Below, piece by piece: positions 20,389 to 29,590 of a stretch of DNA of 64,000 bases. Positions within the stretch are counted from its first letter, which is position 1. The number at the start of each line of letters is the position of its first letter. The stretch is from NCBI RefSeq assembly GCF_014698735.1, contig NZ_JACJTQ010000019.1, positions 1-64,000 of the forward strand, in the 5' to 3' direction. The position numbers and the translations under genes were made by a program. This stretch comes from Anabaena catenula FACHB-362. Lineage in GTDB: Bacteria > Cyanobacteriota > Cyanobacteriia > Cyanobacteriales > Nostocaceae. The notes beneath the pieces are model-generated. The model worked only from the letters and a program-made list of their open reading frames with translations. It was not told where the DNA came from and searched no databases.

Positions 20389-21804
20389 ATGCTTAATATA
20401 AGTTTGTGGAAATTTTTTACTCATTCAGCTACATCTGTAGTTTTGTTAACAACTCTCAATACCGCTTTGCCATCTGTTAGTCTAGCTCAAAAATCACCAA
20501 TCTCATCAAGCTCCAACATCTCTACAGATTACTTATTAGGCGGCGGCGATGTTATCCGCGTCAATGTATTTGAAGTACCAGAATATACAGGAGAATACCA
20601 AGTTCCTCCTGGTGGGGCGATTAACCTACCTTTGATAGGCAGTGTATCCGTTCTCAGATTAACAACAGAACAGGCAGCGGACGAAATAGCCAGAAGATAT
20701 GCTCGCTTTCTTAAACGTCCTTTGATTTCCGTCAATTTGTTGTCACCTCGTCCCATCAATGTTTTTGTAGCTGGAGAGGTGACAAGACCAGGGGCTTACA
20801 CTCTCAACTTACAAGGAGGCAGTGGAAATACCCCAGGAGTACAATATCCAACTATATTAGCTGCATTAACTACAGCCCAAGGGGTAACACTAGCAGCCGA
20901 TGTGACTAAAGTTCAATTACGGCGTAAGATAGGACTTTCGGGCGAGCAAATTGTCAGTTTCAACTTAAAGGAACTCACCCAAACAGGTATAATCCCCCAG
21001 GATATTACCTTACGGGATGGAGACACCTTAGTTGTACCCACTGCTACAGAATTCAACATTGCAGAAGCACGCAATTTATTTTCTGCGAACTTTGCTGCAA
21101 GTCAAACTGCACCCCGCACAGTTGCAATTACTGGTCAAGTTTACCGTCCTGGTTCTTATCTAGTCACCGCAGGCGGTACAGAGGGAGCGGGAACGGGTTT
21201 ACCAACGGTAATGCGGGCGCTGCAACTAGCCGGAGGAATTACGTCACAAGCCGATGTTCGGACTATAAAGTTACGCCGACCGACGCGAACTGGCACAGAA
21301 CAAACTATAGATATCAATCTTTGGGAATTATTGCAGACTGGTGATCTTAATCAAGACGCGGTTGTGCAAGATGGAGATACGATTGTGGTTCCCACTGCAA
21401 CAGAGATTAGCACAGCAGAAGCAACTCAATTAGCTACTACTACTTTGTCACCGACCAAAATTCAAGTTGGTGTGGTTGGAGAAGTTAAAAAACCTGGATT
21501 AACAGACTTACAGCCAAATAGTTCTTTAAATCAGGCGTTGTTGGCTGCTGGTGGCTTTAATGATGCTAGAGCTAGTAGTGCTGCTGTAGATTTAATTCGT
21601 CTTAATGCCAATGGTACTGTGACTAAGCGTGTAGTGAAGATAGATTTCTCAAAAGGCATTAATGATGACACCAATCCTATACTTCGCAATAATGATGTTG
21701 TAGTAGTTGGCCGTTCTGGTCTTGCTAAGTCTGGTGATACATTGGGTGTTGTAGCTGGTCCTTTAGGTATTATCTTTAATTTCCTCAGGTTTTTTGGACT
21801 TTAA
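20389..21804 (+). CDS. Polysaccharide export protein, Wza-like with SLBB domains
   Basis: A 471-residue exported protein with a signal peptide (about residues 1-33, ending near SVSLAQ). It then shows the Poly_export domain (DYLLGGGDVIRVNVFEVPEY near 47-66, VPPGGAINLPLIGSV near 71-85) and three SLBB-type modules marked by VAGEVTRPGAYTL, ITGQVYRPGSYLV and VVGEVKKPGLTDL, each followed by LRDGDTLVVPT-like segments. Such proteins form the outer-membrane channel for exo- or capsular polysaccharide. No glycosyltransferases are adjacent. A terminator follows at 21821. Confidence 0.9.
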   Translation: MLNISLWKFFTHSATSVVLLTTLNTALPSVSLAQKSPISSSSNISTDYLLGGGDVIRVNVFEVPEYTGEYQVPPGGAINLPLIGSVSVLRLTTEQAADEIARRYARFLKRPLISVNLLSPRPINVFVAGEVTRPGAYTLNLQGGSGNTPGVQYPTILAALTTAQGVTLAADVTKVQLRRKIGLSGEQIVSFNLKELTQTGIIPQDITLRDGDTLVVPTATEFNIAEARNLFSANFAASQTAPRTVAITGQVYRPGSYLVTAGGTEGAGTGLPTVMRALQLAGGITSQADVRTIKLRRPTRTGTEQTIDINLWELLQTGDLNQDAVVQDGDTIVVPTATEISTAEATQLATTTLSPTKIQVGVVGEVKKPGLTDLQPNSSLNQALLAAGGFNDARASSAAVDLIRLNANGTVTKRVVKIDFSKGINDDTNPILRNNDVVVVGRSGLAKSGDTLGVVAGPLGIIFNFLRFFGL

Positions 21805-21820
21805 GTTAATTTAAGTCGGT

Positions 21821-21849
21821 AAAGAGGGGGCTGATTAATTCCCCCTTTT
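21821..21849 (+). terminator. Intrinsic terminator of the polysaccharide export gene
   Basis: AAAGAGGGGG pairs with CCCCCTTTT across a 10-base loop, giving a GC-rich stem and a short T-run 17 bases after the stop codon. Confidence 0.8.
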
Positions 21850-21886
21850 GATTAAATAAAATGGTGTAATTTGTAATTCGTAATTC

Positions 21887-22048
21887 GGCGTTGCTGAATT
21901 CAGGTATGAAATTCTCTTGCTTGAATTTTTAAACCTCTTATCTTTGCGCCTAACACACTTCGTGCTAAAGCCTATGGCTCCCGTAAGGGATACGCTCCGC
22001 TGGTGCGTCTTTGCGTGAGGCTAATTCATACTTCAATTATGCAACGCC
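21887..22048. mobile_element. MITE-like element with GGCGTTGC terminal inverted repeats
   Basis: The 162-bp element begins GGCGTTGCTGAATTCAGG and ends with the near reverse complement (CTTCAATTATGCAACGCC). It sits inside a GTAATTC tandem repeat: GTAATTCGTAATTC precedes it and CGTAATTCGTAATTC follows. No ORF of its own. Confidence 0.75.
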
Positions 22049-22305
22049 CGTAATTCGTAATTCGTAATAATGCCGACCGCAGGCTACCGCCAACGTAGTT
22101 TATAATTAAGTTTTGTAACGGAGATTTAAGTAGCCATCATGAACTGCGTACACCAGAACACATGAAAAAAAACTTCTTATTCGCCTCCTCGCTTGAGGGG
22201 TTAGGAGGGGGGTCTTATTTTCAAGTCAGGTGGGTGTAAGATATACTCAAAATGGCTGAGATTTGAACTTTTATATATAAGATTGCGAAAAAACCAGATT
22301 TGCAG

Positions 22306-22328
22306 GGGGTTTAGCACTGCTAAACCCC
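22306..22328. repeat. Palindromic repeat GGGGTTTAGCA / TGCTAAACCCC, copy 2
   Basis: Second copy of the palindrome seen at 13083-13105, here perfect apart from the 3-base centre. It lies in the 930-base gap between the export gene and the stomatin-like gene, which contains no ORF and several small repeats. Confidence 0.75.
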
Positions 22329-22446
22329 TATTACTTAATATAATCACTATTACTTATATAATCAAACGATTAAGCCATGTTGAGTAAACTGTTACACATC
22401 TAGTTTGCAAATTAAGAGATCAGGTGTCCTTGTGTTTACACGATAA

Positions 22447-22547
22447 TATCATGTCCGCCTAATCACTTATCAAAAAAATTCTCCCCGTCCCCACGTTTCC
22501 CTGTCTCAGCGTCAGTCTAAATGATAAGTATTCAACCAGACATGATA
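22447..22547. mobile_element. MITE-like element, ACTTATCA family, copy 2
   Basis: Ends are TATCATGTC and GACATGATA, and inner arms ACTTATCA and TGATAAGT are also inverted, so about 26 bases at each end are largely complementary. The 101-bp body is related to 8381-8490. The bases from 22548 to 22780 hold only the promoter region of the next gene. Confidence 0.8.
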
Positions 22548-22780
22548 TAACTACTCGACAAGGGAAGGGGGTTAGGTCACGGATGTATGGGATGCAATTG
22601 AGAACTGGTATATTGCCAGCTGGTGAGTAAAGTGCTTTAATAGCGATCGCTTATAGTATGACCTTTTGCTGATCCTGCTTGTTAAAAAATTACGCTTTCA
22701 AACCATTTTACTTACAGTTAATATACGCTGTTAGCATAACCTCAACAATTAATTTTGCCCAACGCTGAATAGGAGCATAT

Positions 22781-23629
22781 ATGGAGCCAATTATTGCTAT
22801 AGTTTTAGCGCTTATAGGTTATGCCTTGGGATCTGCAAAAATGATTAATCAAGGGAATGAAGCCCTTGTGGAACGCTTAGGGCGGTATCATCGCAAACTT
22901 AAACCTGGACTCAACTTTATTGTTCCCTTCCTTGATCAAATTGTCATGGAAGATACAACACGGGAGCAAGTTTTAGACATCAAGCCTCAGAATGTAATTA
23001 CTAAAGATGGTATTTACCTAGAAGTAGATGCTGTTGTGTATTGGCGCATCACAAATATTGAAAAAAGCTTTTATGCAATTGATGATCTTCAACAAGCATT
23101 GTCAAACTTAACTACAACTACACTACGGGAAGTTATTGCCCAAAACACCTTAGACGCTACCAATATGTCCAGAGCCGACATGGACAGAACCATATTAGAC
23201 CAGTTAAATCCAATTACAAACGATTGGGGAGTCCAAATTATCCGGTTAGATATTCAGAGAATTACACCGCCGGAAAGTGTAAGAAACTCAATGCAAGAGC
23301 AACAAGCAGCAGAAATTAAGAAAAATGCCTTGATTTCCGAAGCAGAAGGGGAACGACAAGCAGCGATTAAAAAAGCTGAAGGAACCAGGACTTCTATGGA
23401 AATTATTGGTGAAGTCTTACGTTCTCATCCTGAAACTAAGGAAATTCTTCGGTATCTTGTCGCTCAAGATTACGTACAAGCCAGCCAAAAGCTTAGTGCC
23501 AGTAATAACGCCAAAATTGTTTTTGTAGATCCAGCTAACTCCACAGATATGTTTCAGGAGTTGATTGCTGAGTCAGTAACTCACGAAGAACATGGCAAAA
23601 CTGCTGGGAACGGTAATGGTGCTAATTAA
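22781..23629 (+). CDS. SPFH/Band 7 (stomatin-like) membrane protein
   Basis: A 282-residue protein with an N-terminal hydrophobic anchor (about residues 3-18), a Band 7 domain (NQGNEALVERLGRYHRKLKP through IIRLDIQRITPP), a charged helical stretch (MQEQQAAEIKKNALISEAEG) and a flexible Gly/Asn C-terminus. Family members form large ring assemblies that mark membrane microdomains and often help membrane proteases or stress tolerance. The ATG is preceded by AGGAG at 22771-22775. No NfeD or FtsH gene is adjacent. Confidence 0.92.
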   Translation: MEPIIAIVLALIGYALGSAKMINQGNEALVERLGRYHRKLKPGLNFIVPFLDQIVMEDTTREQVLDIKPQNVITKDGIYLEVDAVVYWRITNIEKSFYAIDDLQQALSNLTTTTLREVIAQNTLDATNMSRADMDRTILDQLNPITNDWGVQIIRLDIQRITPPESVRNSMQEQQAAEIKKNALISEAEGERQAAIKKAEGTRTSMEIIGEVLRSHPETKEILRYLVAQDYVQASQKLSASNNAKIVFVDPANSTDMFQELIAESVTHEEHGKTAGNGNGAN

Positions 23630-23643
23630 TAGTTGGGTGGAGT

Positions 23644-24486
23644 TTAATGTCGGTAGATAGCATCAGCAACTAGGGCAACTTCACGCATTTCTGAGACATC
23701 GTGAACTCGGAGGATATCAGCACCATTAAAAATGGCCGCACTACAAGCCGCTGCTGTTCCCCAAACTCTGGCTTGGGGATCTGGTTGGTTTAAAATTTTA
23801 CCGATAAAACTTTTACGAGAAGCTCCTACCAGTATTGGACAGTTAAGTGCTTTTAAGGTTTGCAAGCGGCGAAAAATTTCTAAATTTTGCTCATAGTTTT
23901 TAGCAAAGCCAATCCCCGGATCAATAATGATTTTTTCGTGTTGAATCCCCGCAGCAATTGCGGCATTTATTTGCTGAGATAAAAAGCTATAAATATCCCC
24001 TATCAAATCCTGATAATCAGTTTGTTGTTGCATCGTCTGGGGAGTTCCCCGGATGTGCATTAACATAATTGGTACATCTAAATTAGCTACTGTTGACAAC
24101 ATTTTTGGGTCAAATGTACCGCCAGAAATATCATTGACGATATCAGCTCCAGATAATACAGCAGCCTCAGCTACATCGGCTCTAGTTGTATCTACTGATA
24201 TAGGAATTGCAATCTCTGGTCGAATTACTTGCAAAACCGACAGCACCCGATCAAGTTCTTCTGTGAGGGTGATTTGTTCTGCACCTGGTCGAGTTGATTG
24301 ACCACCGATATCAATAATGTCAGCACCAGCGGCTACCATTGCTTGCGCCTGGGCTAGAGCGGCGGAAACTGTGTTAAATTGACCACCATCACTAAAGCTG
24401 TCAGGGGTGACATTTAAAATGCCCATGAGATAAGTTCGCTGTCCCCAGATAAAACAGCGTTCTCGAATCATTAATTGGTTTGACAT
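23644..24486 (-). CDS. folP: Dihydropteroate synthase FolP
   Basis: FolP joins p-aminobenzoate to dihydropterin pyrophosphate in folate synthesis. The 280-residue protein has the pterin-binding motifs MGILNVTPDSFSDGG (near 21-35) and DIIDIGGQSTRPGAE (near 55-69), VSVDTTRADVAEAA, DIVNDISGG, and the C-terminal IIDPGIGFAKN and ILVGASRKSFIG. Complete. It follows tpiA on the same strand 96 bases downstream, with a dispersed repeat between them; the pair is probably co-transcribed. It is convergent with the stomatin-like gene. Confidence 0.96.
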   Translation of the reverse strand: MSNQLMIRERCFIWGQRTYLMGILNVTPDSFSDGGQFNTVSAALAQAQAMVAAGADIIDIGGQSTRPGAEQITLTEELDRVLSVLQVIRPEIAIPISVDTTRADVAEAAVLSGADIVNDISGGTFDPKMLSTVANLDVPIMLMHIRGTPQTMQQQTDYQDLIGDIYSFLSQQINAAIAAGIQHEKIIIDPGIGFAKNYEQNLEIFRRLQTLKALNCPILVGASRKSFIGKILNQPDPQARVWGTAAACSAAIFNGADILRVHDVSEMREVALVADAIYRH

Positions 24487-24500
24487 AAGTTACAATCCCG

Positions 24501-24549
24501 CCTCGGAATGAATTCCGAGGCTAATAGCCAAAGTCCGTTTTAACGAACT
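24501..24549. repeat. Dispersed double-hairpin repeat, copy 1
   Basis: CCTCGGAATGAATTCCGAGG is a perfect palindrome; after GCTAATAGCC comes AAGTCCGTTTTAACGAACT, a second imperfect hairpin. The reverse complement of 63031-63082 has the same order with changed bases. Located between tpiA and folP. Confidence 0.8.
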
Positions 24550-24582
24550 AAATTGATTTGTTAAAAAGTTGTAAATGGCGTT

Positions 24583-25308
24583 CTACTGATAATTGACAAT
24601 TCTGGCAAAACTATCAGCTTCTAGACTTGCACCTCCCACGAGAGCGCCGTCAATTTCTGGTTGAGCCATGATCTCATCAATATTATTCGGCTTGACTGAA
24701 CCGCCGTATTGAATGGAGACATTAGGATTTGTCAACTGAGAGCGAATTAAGCCAATTACCCGATTCGCTTCTTTGCTTTCACAGGTGTCACCTGTTCCTA
24801 TAGCCCAAATTGGTTCATAAGCAATGACCAAATTATTTTGATCAACGTCCACTAGGTCTTTTTCTAACTGAGTGGTAATCAGTTTTTCGGTTTCCCCTGC
24901 GTCCCGTTGTTGTTTAGTTTCACCAACACAGAGAATGGGGATAAGTCCATGCTTTTGGGCGGCTTTGAGGCGTAGGTTAACGGTTGCGTCCGTTTCGCCA
25001 AAATATTGCCGTCTTTCGCTATGACCAACGATGACATAGCGCACACCAATTTCTGTGAGCATGGGAGCGGCAATTTCACCCGTGTAGGCTCCATTTTCTT
25101 CCCAATGGACGTTTTGCGCGCCCAGTTGGATCAGGCTACCGTGCAAATATTTGGACATGACGCTTAAGTCAGTGAAGGGAGGACACAGTACCACTTCTCG
25201 TTCCGAGGGTGTTTCCTCCAAGTGGGGCAGAAATCCGCGTAAAAAGTCTTCGGACTCTGACCGGGTTTTGAACATTTTCCAGTTGCCGGCTATAACTATT
25301 TTTCGCAC
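24583..25308 (-). CDS. tpiA: Triosephosphate isomerase TpiA
   Basis: TpiA interconverts dihydroxyacetone phosphate and glyceraldehyde 3-phosphate in glycolysis and the Calvin cycle. All catalytic residues are present: Lys in AGNWKM, His in VGHSERR, Glu in [11 protein letters not shown], and the phosphate loop YGGSVKP. The GTG at 25308 gives the usual 241-residue length starting at [15 protein letters not shown] 45 bases upstream (25353) would add 15 residues and cannot be excluded; neither has a clear ribosome site. An inverted repeat lies 57 bases before the chosen start. Confidence 0.94.
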   Translation of the reverse strand: MRKIVIAGNWKMFKTRSESEDFLRGFLPHLEETPSEREVVLCPPFTDLSVMSKYLHGSLIQLGAQNVHWEENGAYTGEIAAPMLTEIGVRYVIVGHSERRQYFGETDATVNLRLKAAQKHGLIPILCVGETKQQRDAGETEKLITTQLEKDLVDVDQNNLVIAYEPIWAIGTGDTCESKEANRVIGLIRSQLTNPNVSIQYGGSVKPNNIDEIMAQPEIDGALVGGASLEADSFARIVNYQ

Positions 25309-25364
25309 AGGTGATTTTGTCAAGATGCTAACGCTACTAGATGCATTTTTCACTCTACTACTTT

Positions 25365-25418
25365 TTAGGACACTCCTTGTCTACCGAGAGGGTAAAGGCT
25401 GCTGTCTGAGTGTCCTAA
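25365..25418. repeat. Inverted repeat in the tpiA upstream region
   Basis: TTAGGACACTC (25365-25375) and GAGTGTCCTAA (25408-25418) are perfect 11-base inverted repeats around a 32-base centre. It may be a leader hairpin of tpiA or a tiny inverted-repeat element. No other copy was noticed in the window. Confidence 0.6.
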
Positions 25419-25569
25419 CTGTCGGGCTAGGTTTACAGTTCCGATGTTGTGGGGTTTGGGGAGATGGTAGAATGTCAGAAAAAAAATTGAGGATTTGGAA
25501 AGCGTTAGCGTAGCTCATCGTAGATATCGCATTTTACTAAACCGATATTTTACGCCCTACGGATTTGGT

Positions 25570-26937
25570 TTACAATTCGCCCTTAAATGCTTTATCGAGT
25601 ATGGAAGGTAAAAGGGCATCAAGTTCTTTTATTGCTTCTTTTCTGAATTGTTTTATTGTGTCTATTTTGGTTTGGAGTTCATCGAGGTAAGCAACGATGC
25701 GGCGTTGTTCGGGGAGGGGTGGAACTGGAATTTTAATACTTTTAATGCGACCAACACTTAGAGTAAATAATCCACTTGTTGTTCTGCTTAGTTCAAGCAT
25801 TTGGTCTTTGCCAATAGGACTATTAAGGTAAGTATTGAGATATTCCGGTGTTATGTACACTGTATTAGGGCGAATACGAATAACATGATTTTGATGAACA
25901 CAATTTTCAATTTCACCTCTAAATAAAGCCGCTCTACCAATGTGATCAGGACTACCGTTACCCTCTATAACGAGAACATCACCTGCTATAAGCCTCCAGC
26001 GATAAAGCTCTTCATCTGAAACTTCAAAGTAACGTGGATCAGCAGTATCTATCGAATTACGCTGAACGTGCGCTACTGTAATATATCGTCGTGGGTTTGC
26101 ACCCGGTGTTCTAGCACTACTTTTTTGAATACCACCTTTGACTTCAGAAATATCATCAATTTGATAAAAATCAGCAGTATCAAGTTCAGCAAAAACTTTT
26201 GCAGCAGATGAGTTTACTAAAGCTTCTGTTTCTTCAAGTGCTTTTTGACGAAGCGATCGCACTTCCTCAATTTTCCCCACCAATTCCTCAACCCGCGCCA
26301 CTATCCGCCGTTGTTCCTCTAGTGGTGGTGGGAGTTCTGGTAGTTCTTCAAAACTACCGTCTTGTCGTTTTCTCACAACCTCTAGAAACTTACTTATACC
26401 AACCTGAATTTTACTATCAATCATTGGCACTAAAATATTCATCAATTTTTGTCCATTGACGTTAGGCTGTGCCGAACCTTCCTTTTCCTCTAAAATCTGT
26501 GTCCAGTAAGAGTCAGATTGAAAAAATGAATAAAGATACTCAGGTTCTACCAGTGGTTTTGGGCGAATTCGTATCAAATAGGATGCAAAAACGGCGTGAG
26601 GCGCTTCTTTAACAAGATGCGTTTTTCCAGTTGTCGCACCTGTTCTTGCAAACAAAATATCATTAGGGTAAATTAGATACTTTTCTGGTTCATCACATTT
26701 GCAATATGGTACAGTATCCCAACTGATTCCTCCATCTTTTAAATCAGTAATACGAACAAATTTTACTCCTACTTCTTCAAGTGATGCACTAGCAGTAAAA
26801 CCGTATTGTGGATTTTCGGCAAGTTCTAACAAAGATACAATTGAACAGCCAGTTTTGTTAAGTGTATTAAAAATTATAGTTGAAGCAGCCCGAACCATTA
26901 ATTCTGCTGACGTTTGTTTAAATGGAAGCTTTAACAT
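25570..26937 (-). CDS. hsdS: Type I restriction-modification specificity subunit HsdS
   Basis: HsdS supplies DNA sequence recognition to the HsdM/HsdR complex. The 455-residue protein has two target-recognition domains, each followed by the conserved spacer helix: PPPLEEQRRIVARVEELVGK near residues 203-222 and PPLPEQRRIVAYLDELQTKI near 408-427. Two full half-subunits indicate a bipartite recognition site that cannot be deduced here. Last gene of the minus-strand hsdR, RAYT, hsdM, hsdS series; the gap to hsdM (26938-27029) contains palindromes. Confidence 0.93.
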   Translation of the reverse strand: MLKLPFKQTSAELMVRAASTIIFNTLNKTGCSIVSLLELAENPQYGFTASASLEEVGVKFVRITDLKDGGISWDTVPYCKCDEPEKYLIYPNDILFARTGATTGKTHLVKEAPHAVFASYLIRIRPKPLVEPEYLYSFFQSDSYWTQILEEKEGSAQPNVNGQKLMNILVPMIDSKIQVGISKFLEVVRKRQDGSFEELPELPPPLEEQRRIVARVEELVGKIEEVRSLRQKALEETEALVNSSAAKVFAELDTADFYQIDDISEVKGGIQKSSARTPGANPRRYITVAHVQRNSIDTADPRYFEVSDEELYRWRLIAGDVLVIEGNGSPDHIGRAALFRGEIENCVHQNHVIRIRPNTVYITPEYLNTYLNSPIGKDQMLELSRTTSGLFTLSVGRIKSIKIPVPPLPEQRRIVAYLDELQTKIDTIKQFRKEAIKELDALLPSILDKAFKGEL

Positions 26938-26978
26938 AAACTAGACTTGGTTCATAATAATACTTTAACTAAATTATT

Positions 26979-27033
26979 GTAGGGGCAATTCATGAATTGC
27001 CCCTACACCGGATAATTCATGAAATACCCCTAC
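26979..27033. repeat. REP palindromes between hsdS and hsdM (one full, one partial)
   Basis: A perfect 28-bp palindrome (26979-27006), half-site GTAGGGGCAATTCA, is followed by a degenerate copy (27010-27033) with GATAATTCATGAAATA. The degenerate copy covers the TAG stop codon of hsdM (27030-27032). Confidence 0.9.
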
Positions 27034-28874
27034 CCCAAAATTGCTTTAATCTCAGACATAATTTCAGCAACTCGCCGATCTTTCTCTAAAATATCATTTA
27101 CCAGTTGCTCAGGCGGTAAATGTTCAAAATCCGTCTGATTATTGGGATTTTTGCAATCAAGATTATAAATTACCCAGTAAATAGCATCACCTTTCGCTTT
27201 TTCATCCTTAGCAATTTCACGCTGATTTTGTTCTTCAGTTTGAACCTGTTTTACCTCATACTTAATTTCTTGAATCTGCTGTTTAATTTTAGTAACTTCT
27301 TTCGGTGGAGAAAAATCCAAAATTGAATTTTCTAAATTTTTAATTTTTTCAATTAATTCTTTGACATTTTTAGCCAGATTATTAGCAGTTTCTTCTGCTT
27401 GATTACCAGCATCCCAAAAAGGTTGTGCATCTGCTCTAGCTTGATGATAAACTTCCCTAAAATTATACTTCCAAGCATTTTGATTTTCTTCTCGATTCTG
27501 CCACCATGCTACACATTCAGCAAAATCTTCATCCTGTATTGGTTTAGTTTTAGTATAAGTTTTTCGTCCTTCTGGTAACGGAATTTCATAATACCAAATT
27601 TCATCTGTTTGTCCAGAACTGTCAAAAAATAACAAATTTGTAGGAATGCTGGTATATGGTGCAAACACCCCATTAGGAAGACGGACAATAGTATGCAAAT
27701 TAAAATCTTTCAGCAAATCTTCCTTAATTTTGGCGCACATATTATCCCCAAACAGCACCCCATTAGGAAATACAACCGCAGCGCGTCCAGTTTGTAGGGG
27801 TAATTCATGAATTACCCCATTAGGAATTACCCCTACGCGGGGTTTTGGTCTTTGTCGAAGACGACGCATAATTAACTGAAGGAATAACAACGCCGTTTCT
27901 TTAGTTTGTCTATCTTTGGGAAAGTTGTTTTTAATTCTGTCTTCTTCCTCACCTCCAAAGGGTGGGTTAGTGAGAATGACATCAACCCAATCTTTTTCAC
28001 CCATTTCTGACAGAGTAAACCGTAAACTATTACCATCATCAATATCGGGATATTCAAATCCATGTAATAGTAAACTCATGTGTGCTAACATTAAAGGCAA
28101 AGATTTCGCCTCAGCACCAATCAGACTTTTGTGTAATATCTGCCAATCTTGGGCGCTACAATTCTGTTTCAGGTATTCATAAGCCTCAACCAAAAAACCA
28201 CCTGTTCCGCAAGCAGGATCAAAAATCGTTTCTCCTAATTGTGGGTTCATTACCTGCACCATAAACCGCACTACCGGACGAGGAGTATAAAATTCTCCTG
28301 AATCTCCCGCAGCGTCCCGCATTTCCTTTAGCATGGACTCATACAACGTGCTGAGGAGGTTCACTTCTTCCGATTTATCAAAGTGAATTTCATTTACCTT
28401 ATTCAGAACATCCCATAGCAAAGTCCCGCTAATCATGCGGTTATTCACATCTTTGAAAACCTTAGCGATAACATCAGCGCGGTTATTACCAGTTTTGCTT
28501 TTGAGATTCCGCAAATAAGCCAATAACCCTGCGTCTTTGTTACCATCTGGTAAAACTGCTTCATCATTATTAATGAAACTTTTTAATCTGTCTCCTGTAA
28601 AATTTTCATTAGCAGCCCAATCACGCCAGCGATAAGGCGGTTTAATGGTTGATTTATAATCAATTCCTTCTAATTCTGCTTCCGCTTCATGCAGTTTCTC
28701 GGAATCATCCAACAATTTCAAGAACATAATCCAAGTCAACTGCGGAAGTCGATCTAATTCCCCATTTAATCCTTTATCTGTCCGCATGATATCACGGGCT
28801 GATTTTACCACGCTGCCTAATTTTTGGGCGGTGGTGACGGGTTTATCGTTTTGTTTGGTAGTGCGTTTTGGCAT
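27030..28874 (-). CDS. hsdM: Type I restriction-modification methyltransferase subunit HsdM
   Basis: HsdM makes N6-methyladenine. The 614-residue protein has an HsdM N-terminal helical domain (about 10-160), the SAM motif FDPACGTGGFL at residues 218-228, the catalytic motif NPPF at 303-306, and a long C-terminal coiled coil (about 500-570). Residues about 347-361 (GVIPNGVIHELPLQT) are encoded by a REP palindrome inserted in frame at 27794-27836. The insertion lies between the core motif IV and the strand AAVVFPNGVLFG, probably in a surface loop. The TAG stop is also inside a palindrome. Confidence 0.95.
   Translation of the reverse strand: MPKRTTKQNDKPVTTAQKLGSVVKSARDIMRTDKGLNGELDRLPQLTWIMFLKLLDDSEKLHEAEAELEGIDYKSTIKPPYRWRDWAANENFTGDRLKSFINNDEAVLPDGNKDAGLLAYLRNLKSKTGNNRADVIAKVFKDVNNRMISGTLLWDVLNKVNEIHFDKSEEVNLLSTLYESMLKEMRDAAGDSGEFYTPRPVVRFMVQVMNPQLGETIFDPACGTGGFLVEAYEYLKQNCSAQDWQILHKSLIGAEAKSLPLMLAHMSLLLHGFEYPDIDDGNSLRFTLSEMGEKDWVDVILTNPPFGGEEEDRIKNNFPKDRQTKETALLFLQLIMRRLRQRPKPRVGVIPNGVIHELPLQTGRAAVVFPNGVLFGDNMCAKIKEDLLKDFNLHTIVRLPNGVFAPYTSIPTNLLFFDSSGQTDEIWYYEIPLPEGRKTYTKTKPIQDEDFAECVAWWQNREENQNAWKYNFREVYHQARADAQPFWDAGNQAEETANNLAKNVKELIEKIKNLENSILDFSPPKEVTKIKQQIQEIKYEVKQVQTEEQNQREIAKDEKAKGDAIYWVIYNLDCKNPNNQTDFEHLPPEQLVNDILEKDRRVAEIMSEIKAILG
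27794..27836. repeat. REP palindrome inside hsdM
   Basis: Half-site GTAGGGGTAATTCA with its complement, then a partial duplicated arm (TTAGGAATTACCCCTAC). Translated in frame within HsdM as GVIPNGVIHELPLQ. Confidence 0.9.
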
Positions 28875-28887
28875 TTATCCCTCTATT

Positions 28888-28954
28888 GTAGGGGCAATTC
28901 ACGAATTGCCCTAAATCTTGTTAATTGTAAAGACAATTCATGAATTGTCTCTAC
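28888..28954. repeat. Two REP palindromes between hsdM and the RAYT gene
   Basis: Copies at 28888-28913 (GTAGGGGCAATTCA half-site, one mismatch) and 28927-28954 (GTAAAGACAATTCA half-site). The second contains the TAG stop codon of the RAYT gene (28951-28953). Confidence 0.9.
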
Positions 28955-29571
28955 AAATCCTTACGACCGAAATCACGCCAAAATTGGAGTTCTTCTTTAT
29001 CAGGTTTACTATCAGGATTATCATAATCCAGTGTCCATTTTATTGGATTATTAACAATATATTCCCTGATTCTATCTAATTCAGATTCATTACGAATAAT
29101 ATGCTCATAATAGTTTCGTTGCCAAAGTGATGTACCTGAAGATGAAATTTTCTGATTAATAATTTTCGCCGAATTCATCTTGAAATAACCAATAACTTTA
29201 GGTAAAAGCATATTCCGGCGTTCCCGTAGGGACAATTCCTGAATTTTCCCTACATTAATTGATTCCTGTAGAGGCAATTCATGAATTGCCTCTACGTCTG
29301 TAATTATAATAATTCCATGTAGATGATTAGGCATAATTACAAATTCATCTAACTCAATATTGGAATATTTGTTAGGCAAAGAATCCCAAACATTTAATAC
29401 TATATTTCCTAGTTCATTAAGGTGGACTTCATTCTGAAATATATTCCCAAATAAACACTTCCTTTTATTTGTGCAAATTGTAATAAAATAAGCACCAGCC
29501 TGAGAATAATTATATCCACGTAACCGAAGAGAACGACGATAAAAAAGCTTAGTTTTATTTTCCATAACCAT
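28951..29571 (-). CDS. REP-associated tyrosine transposase (RAYT, Y1_Tnp family)
   Basis: RAYTs are single-copy relatives of IS200/IS605 Y1 transposases linked to the spread of short palindromic repeats. This 206-residue protein starts with RRSLRLRGYNYSQAGAYFIT and has the HUH-type motif VIMPNHLHGIIII at about 78-90, the conserved WQRNYYEHIIRNESEL segment near 150-165 with the probable nucleophilic Tyr, and IREYIVNNPIKW. Two palindromes lie within the gene and are translated as EAIHELPLQ and KIQELSLR between the HUH motif and the Tyr helix. The ATG at 29571 is used; a TTG just before it is ignored. The gene sits between hsdR and hsdM in the same orientation. Confidence 0.9.
   Translation of the reverse strand: MVMENKTKLFYRRSLRLRGYNYSQAGAYFITICTNKRKCLFGNIFQNEVHLNELGNIVLNVWDSLPNKYSNIELDEFVIMPNHLHGIIIITDVEAIHELPLQESINVGKIQELSLRERRNMLLPKVIGYFKMNSAKIINQKISSSGTSLWQRNYYEHIIRNESELDRIREYIVNNPIKWTLDYDNPDSKPDKEELQFWRDFGRKDL
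29226..29295. repeat. Two REP palindromes inside the RAYT gene
   Basis: Copies at 29226-29253 (imperfect, GTAGGGACAATTC half-site) and 29268-29295 (perfect, GTAGAGGCAATTCA half-site). Both are read in frame. Confidence 0.9.
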
Positions 29572-29590
29572 CAAATTTACATATCATCAT

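Noticed and set aside
20199-20396. 65-codon frame before the polysaccharide export gene
   Set aside because: Overlaps the real start codon, has no Shine-Dalgarno site and no recognisable motif.
25354-25569. Left end of the putative CAST-like element
   Set aside because: No TGTACA terminus and no GACAA-type repeat series is present here, so I do not claim a left border.
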